A stretch of DNA of 7,839 nt from Methylococcaceae bacterium (GTDB lineage Bacteria > Pseudomonadota > Gammaproteobacteria > Methylococcales > Methylococcaceae), in the NCBI GenBank assembly GCA_012026715.1, contig VEPB01000102.1, positions 1 to 7,839 on the forward strand. The letters are read 5' to 3'. Below the pieces are notes generated by a model that saw only the letters and a program-made list of their open reading frames with translations, searched no databases and had not been told where the DNA came from. The translations under genes were made by a program, and so were the position numbers. The stretch's first letter is position 1. Each line of letters begins with the position of its first letter. Positions 5,718-7,839 of the stretch are shown here, in pieces.

Positions 5718-7268
5718 ATGAAGCCCTTCTTCCCCGCCGTTGGCAATCGCTTGCTCGCAGCCGTTCACTGGCTGCTCGAGCCTTTCGGTCAGGCGCGGCT
5801 GACCCCCAAGGCGTTGGCCGACCGGCTGTTCTCCCTGAAGTACCTGATGGTGGGCGGATTTCTGGTCACCATGATCCCGGTCGCCATCGCCCTCACCTAT
5901 GCTGGGATCGGGATGCGGGAAACCGCCTCCCTGGGCGAGCGGGCCCTGTACCAGACCGCCGACCAGATGAAAGCCATGCGCCTGGTGTTGCAACAGGTCA
6001 ACGACATCGAACGCAAGGCCAAGCTGTTCGTGCTGTTCTCCGACCCTGCCCTGCGCCAGCCTTACGAGCGGGAATCCTACGAAAACGTGCGCACCGCCTT
6101 CCGCCACAGCACCGACGAACTGCTGAAGCGGTCGCTGGACAACCGGCTCACCCTGCTGATCACCGAACTGCTGGAGAAGGAGCGGTTGATCCACGACCAG
6201 ATCACCGCTTTCGACGTCAACGACAATCCCAAGCTGCCGGTGGAGGAAGCCTTCCGTGGCCTGCGGGACGCGGCCAACCAGTTGTGGGAGGAAGTCAGCG
6301 GGCGGGTCGCCCGGCAGGCGGAGGGACTGCACCAGCAGGCCAGCGAACTGGAACAACAGTTGATGATCCGAACGCTGGCGCTGATGACTTTCTCGGTGGG
6401 GTTCTTCATCGTATTCATGGCGGTGCTGCACCGCTCCATCCGGCGGCTGGACCAGTCCATCCGCAAGCTCGGTTCGGGCCGTTTCGGCGAGCCCATCGCG
6501 GTAAGAGGCCCGCGCGACCTGCGCCTGCTGGGGGACCGGCTGGAGTGGCTGCGGGCCCGCTTGCTGGACCTCGAACAGGCCAAGTATCAGTTCATGCAGA
6601 ACGTCACCCGCGAGATCGATGCGCCGCTGGACGCAATCCGCGAGGACTGCGGGCAGCTGCAAGCGGTCGCCGAGCGGTCGGCCGACGAAGAATTGGCCCG
6701 GCGCTGCGAGCGGCTCGAACAGAACGCCGGCAAGCTGCAAAGCGTCTGCGAGGAACTGGTGCGCTACAGCCAGCTCAATGAAAACCCGGTGCTGGGCGAA
6801 CGCAGCGGGATCGACCTCAAGCAGCTTTACGACGCGGCCGTGGCCGGCCTCAAGCCGCAAATCGTGGCCAAGGGCCTGAGGATCAAGGCCTTGGTGCAGC
6901 CGGTGCCGTTCCATGGCATTGCCGAGCAGATGCAGGGCATGTTCGAGCAATTGCTGTCCAACGCCGTCAAGTTTTCGCCGGAGGGAGGCGAAATCCGCGT
7001 ACTGCTGCGCTCATCGAAAGGCTCGATCGAATTCGAGATCGAGGACGACGGCCCCGGTTTCGCCGCCGACGAACTCCAGCAGGTGCTGAAGCCTTTCTAT
7101 CGCGGCAGGGCCGCCATCGACCTGGATACCGATGGCACTGGACTGGGTCTGGCCATGGTGAGCGAATACCTGGTCCACTGCCAGGGCCGCATCGAAATCG
7201 TCGAACCGCGGGAAGACCGCCACGGCGCCCGCATCCGCATCCACATCCCCATCGTGAACCTGGACTGA
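5718..7268 (+). CDS. glrK: GlrK/QseE-type membrane sensor histidine-kinase homologue lacking the phospho-accepting histidine
   Basis: A 516-residue inner-membrane sensor. Transmembrane segments lie at about 42-62 and 219-236, enclosing a helical periplasmic sensor region. A HAMP linker (about 237-288) leads to the dimerisation helices (about 289-352) and an ATP-binding domain (about 400-512). The latter has its N box (LLSNAVKFSP, Asn415), G1 box (DDGPGF), F box (KPFYRG) and G2 box (GTGLGLAM). The H box is abnormal: family members read close to VSHELKTPL, but residues 296-304 read VTREIDAPL. Arg298 replaces the histidine and Ala302 the Thr/Asn needed for phosphatase activity. The wider match (EQAKYQFM, then APLDAIRED) and the lipoprotein gene one base downstream both fit GlrK/QseE. 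Classical autophosphorylation is not expected. The start is uncertain: an in-frame ATG at 5676 would add 14 residues, and neither has a good ribosome site. I prefer 5718 because it leaves a conventional basic N-terminus. Confidence 0.88.
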   Translation: MKPFFPAVGNRLLAAVHWLLEPFGQARLTPKALADRLFSLKYLMVGGFLVTMIPVAIALTYAGIGMRETASLGERALYQTADQMKAMRLVLQQVNDIERKAKLFVLFSDPALRQPYERESYENVRTAFRHSTDELLKRSLDNRLTLLITELLEKERLIHDQITAFDVNDNPKLPVEEAFRGLRDAANQLWEEVSGRVARQAEGLHQQASELEQQLMIRTLALMTFSVGFFIVFMAVLHRSIRRLDQSIRKLGSGRFGEPIAVRGPRDLRLLGDRLEWLRARLLDLEQAKYQFMQNVTREIDAPLDAIREDCGQLQAVAERSADEELARRCERLEQNAGKLQSVCEELVRYSQLNENPVLGERSGIDLKQLYDAAVAGLKPQIVAKGLRIKALVQPVPFHGIAEQMQGMFEQLLSNAVKFSPEGGEIRVLLRSSKGSIEFEIEDDGPGFAADELQQVLKPFYRGRAAIDLDTDGTGLGLAMVSEYLVHCQGRIEIVEPREDRHGARIRIHIPIVNLD

Positions 7269-7269
7269 C

Positions 7270-7794
7270 ATGAAATACCTGCCCTTTCTCGCCCTGCTGC
7301 TGCTCAGTGCCTGCGGCGGCGGCTACTATGGCGGCTCACCGAGCCGCTACAGCGGCGTCGATGCCGACGATTTGCTGGCGTTCCAGGCCGATTTCGCCCA
7401 CAAGTCGGCGGCGGCCCGCGCCGAGGAATGCCGCTGGCTGGTCAAGCGCCAGCAGCAATCCCCCCAGCTGGATTGGACCCTGCGGCTGATGATTGGCCGG
7501 CCCCTGTCGGAATCCTGCGGCGATCCGGGCCGGCTGGTGCGCGCCTATGAAAGCCTCAGCGCCCGCCAGCACCTGGACCGGCGTGCCGAGGGACTGGGGG
7601 ATTATCAGGCCAAGGTCCTGCAACGGCTCGGTTATGGCGGCCGCAGGACGGATGCCGCCGCCGAGCGCACCGAAAAGAGCACGGCGAAAGGCAATGGCAA
7701 GGACGATCCCAAGCTGCTGCGGGAAAAGCTGGAGGCGATCCGCGCCATCGAGCGCGACATGGACGAGAACCAGCCGGCGGGGAAGGGCCGCTGA
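7270..7794 (+). CDS. qseG: Outer-membrane lipoprotein, QseG-like
   Basis: A 174-residue predicted lipoprotein. The signal peptide is MKYLPFLALLLLSAC, with lipobox LSAC and lipidated Cys15. Gly follows the cysteine, which is not the Asp retention signal, so outer-membrane sorting is likely. The mature part has a Gly/Tyr-rich start, a helical region with Cys54, Trp69 and Cys83 (the two cysteines could form a disulfide), and a charged C-terminal helix containing REKLEAIRAIERDMDE. In E. coli, qseG sits between qseE/glrK and qseF/glrR. The paired cysteines, the WTLRLM segment and the C-terminal AIER-type helix resemble QseG as I recall it, though this protein is shorter. It begins one base after the sensor gene's stop, so the two are surely co-expressed and it probably touches the sensor's periplasmic domain. 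Identification rests on gene order plus weak similarity. Confidence 0.75.
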   Translation: MKYLPFLALLLLSACGGGYYGGSPSRYSGVDADDLLAFQADFAHKSAAARAEECRWLVKRQQQSPQLDWTLRLMIGRPLSESCGDPGRLVRAYESLSARQHLDRRAEGLGDYQAKVLQRLGYGGRRTDAAAERTEKSTAKGNGKDDPKLLREKLEAIRAIERDMDENQPAGKGR

Positions 7795-7839
7795 CGCGAC
7801 GCGTTGGTTAGGCTCTACAGCGCCTGCGGCAGCATGCGC
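7795..7839. other. Window-end stretch, content undetermined
   Basis: These 45 bases are too short to assign. On the + strand an ATG occurs at 7834, two codons before the edge, without a visible ribosome site. On the - strand a frame is open from the edge to a TAG at 7815-7817 and would end in RMLPQAL, which could be the tail of a convergent gene. Neither can be decided here. Confidence 0.3.

Noticed and set aside
5669..6781. 370-codon + strand open frame in another frame of the sensor gene
   Set aside because: Arg/Pro/Ala/Gly-rich composition typical of an out-of-frame reading; the overlapping frame has clear HAMP and kinase motifs.
5628..6950. 440-codon open frame on the - strand opposite the sensor gene
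   Set aside because: Low-complexity His/Gln/Leu-rich translation without recognisable domains, fully opposite a convincing sensor protein.
1..7839. CRISPR arrays, tRNA or rRNA genes, insertion sequences
   Set aside because: No regularly spaced short repeats, no tRNA-like or rRNA sequence, and no transposase or terminal inverted repeats were seen; the only repeat is the paralogous module.

Overview
The window is a GC-rich bacterial segment in which every supported gene lies on the + strand. The gene families (an ErcA-type iron alcohol dehydrogenase-like protein, multi-PAS cyclic-di-GMP enzymes, a GlrK/QseE-type sensor followed by a QseG-like lipoprotein) suggest a gammaproteobacterium. The alcohol-linked sensing theme would fit a methylotroph or methanotroph of the Methylococcales type, but that is a guess.

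Region 1 (1-2042) is a first two-gene module. The 3' part of an iron-dependent alcohol dehydrogenase-like gene, cut by the window edge, overlaps by 17 bases a PAS-PAS-GGDEF diguanylate cyclase whose catalytic and inhibitory-site residues are all present. Region 2 (2043-2201) is a short spacer with no clear promoter. Region 3 (2202-5526) is a second module of the same design: a complete 385-residue ErcA-like protein overlapping, again by 17 bases, a 727-residue PAS-PAS-GGDEF-EAL protein. Here the EAL phosphodiesterase site is complete, while the GGDEF domain has lost its I-site arginine and a guanine-contact residue. The modules are clearly paralogous: the two dehydrogenases are about 60% identical by eye over the shared region. 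The two signalling proteins share an almost identical N-terminal motif (RNRIIGLGE-x-SFRKSYYP) that is not part of any PAS, GGDEF or EAL domain. I infer that each dehydrogenase-like protein senses an alcohol, aldehyde or redox state and passes it to its own partner, one predicted to make c-di-GMP and the other to degrade it.

Region 4 (5527-5717) is a spacer without recognisable signals. Region 5 (5718-7794) holds a membrane histidine-kinase homologue of the GlrK/QseE type and, one base after its stop, a small outer-membrane lipoprotein that looks like QseG. The kinase homologue keeps a complete ATP-binding domain but has arginine where the phospho-accepting histidine should be, so it looks like a pseudokinase. 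The last 45 bases are too short to show whether the usual response regulator follows.

The most interesting points are the duplicated ErcA/c-di-GMP module with opposite predicted outputs and its shared motif, and the H-box-deficient GlrK-like sensor.
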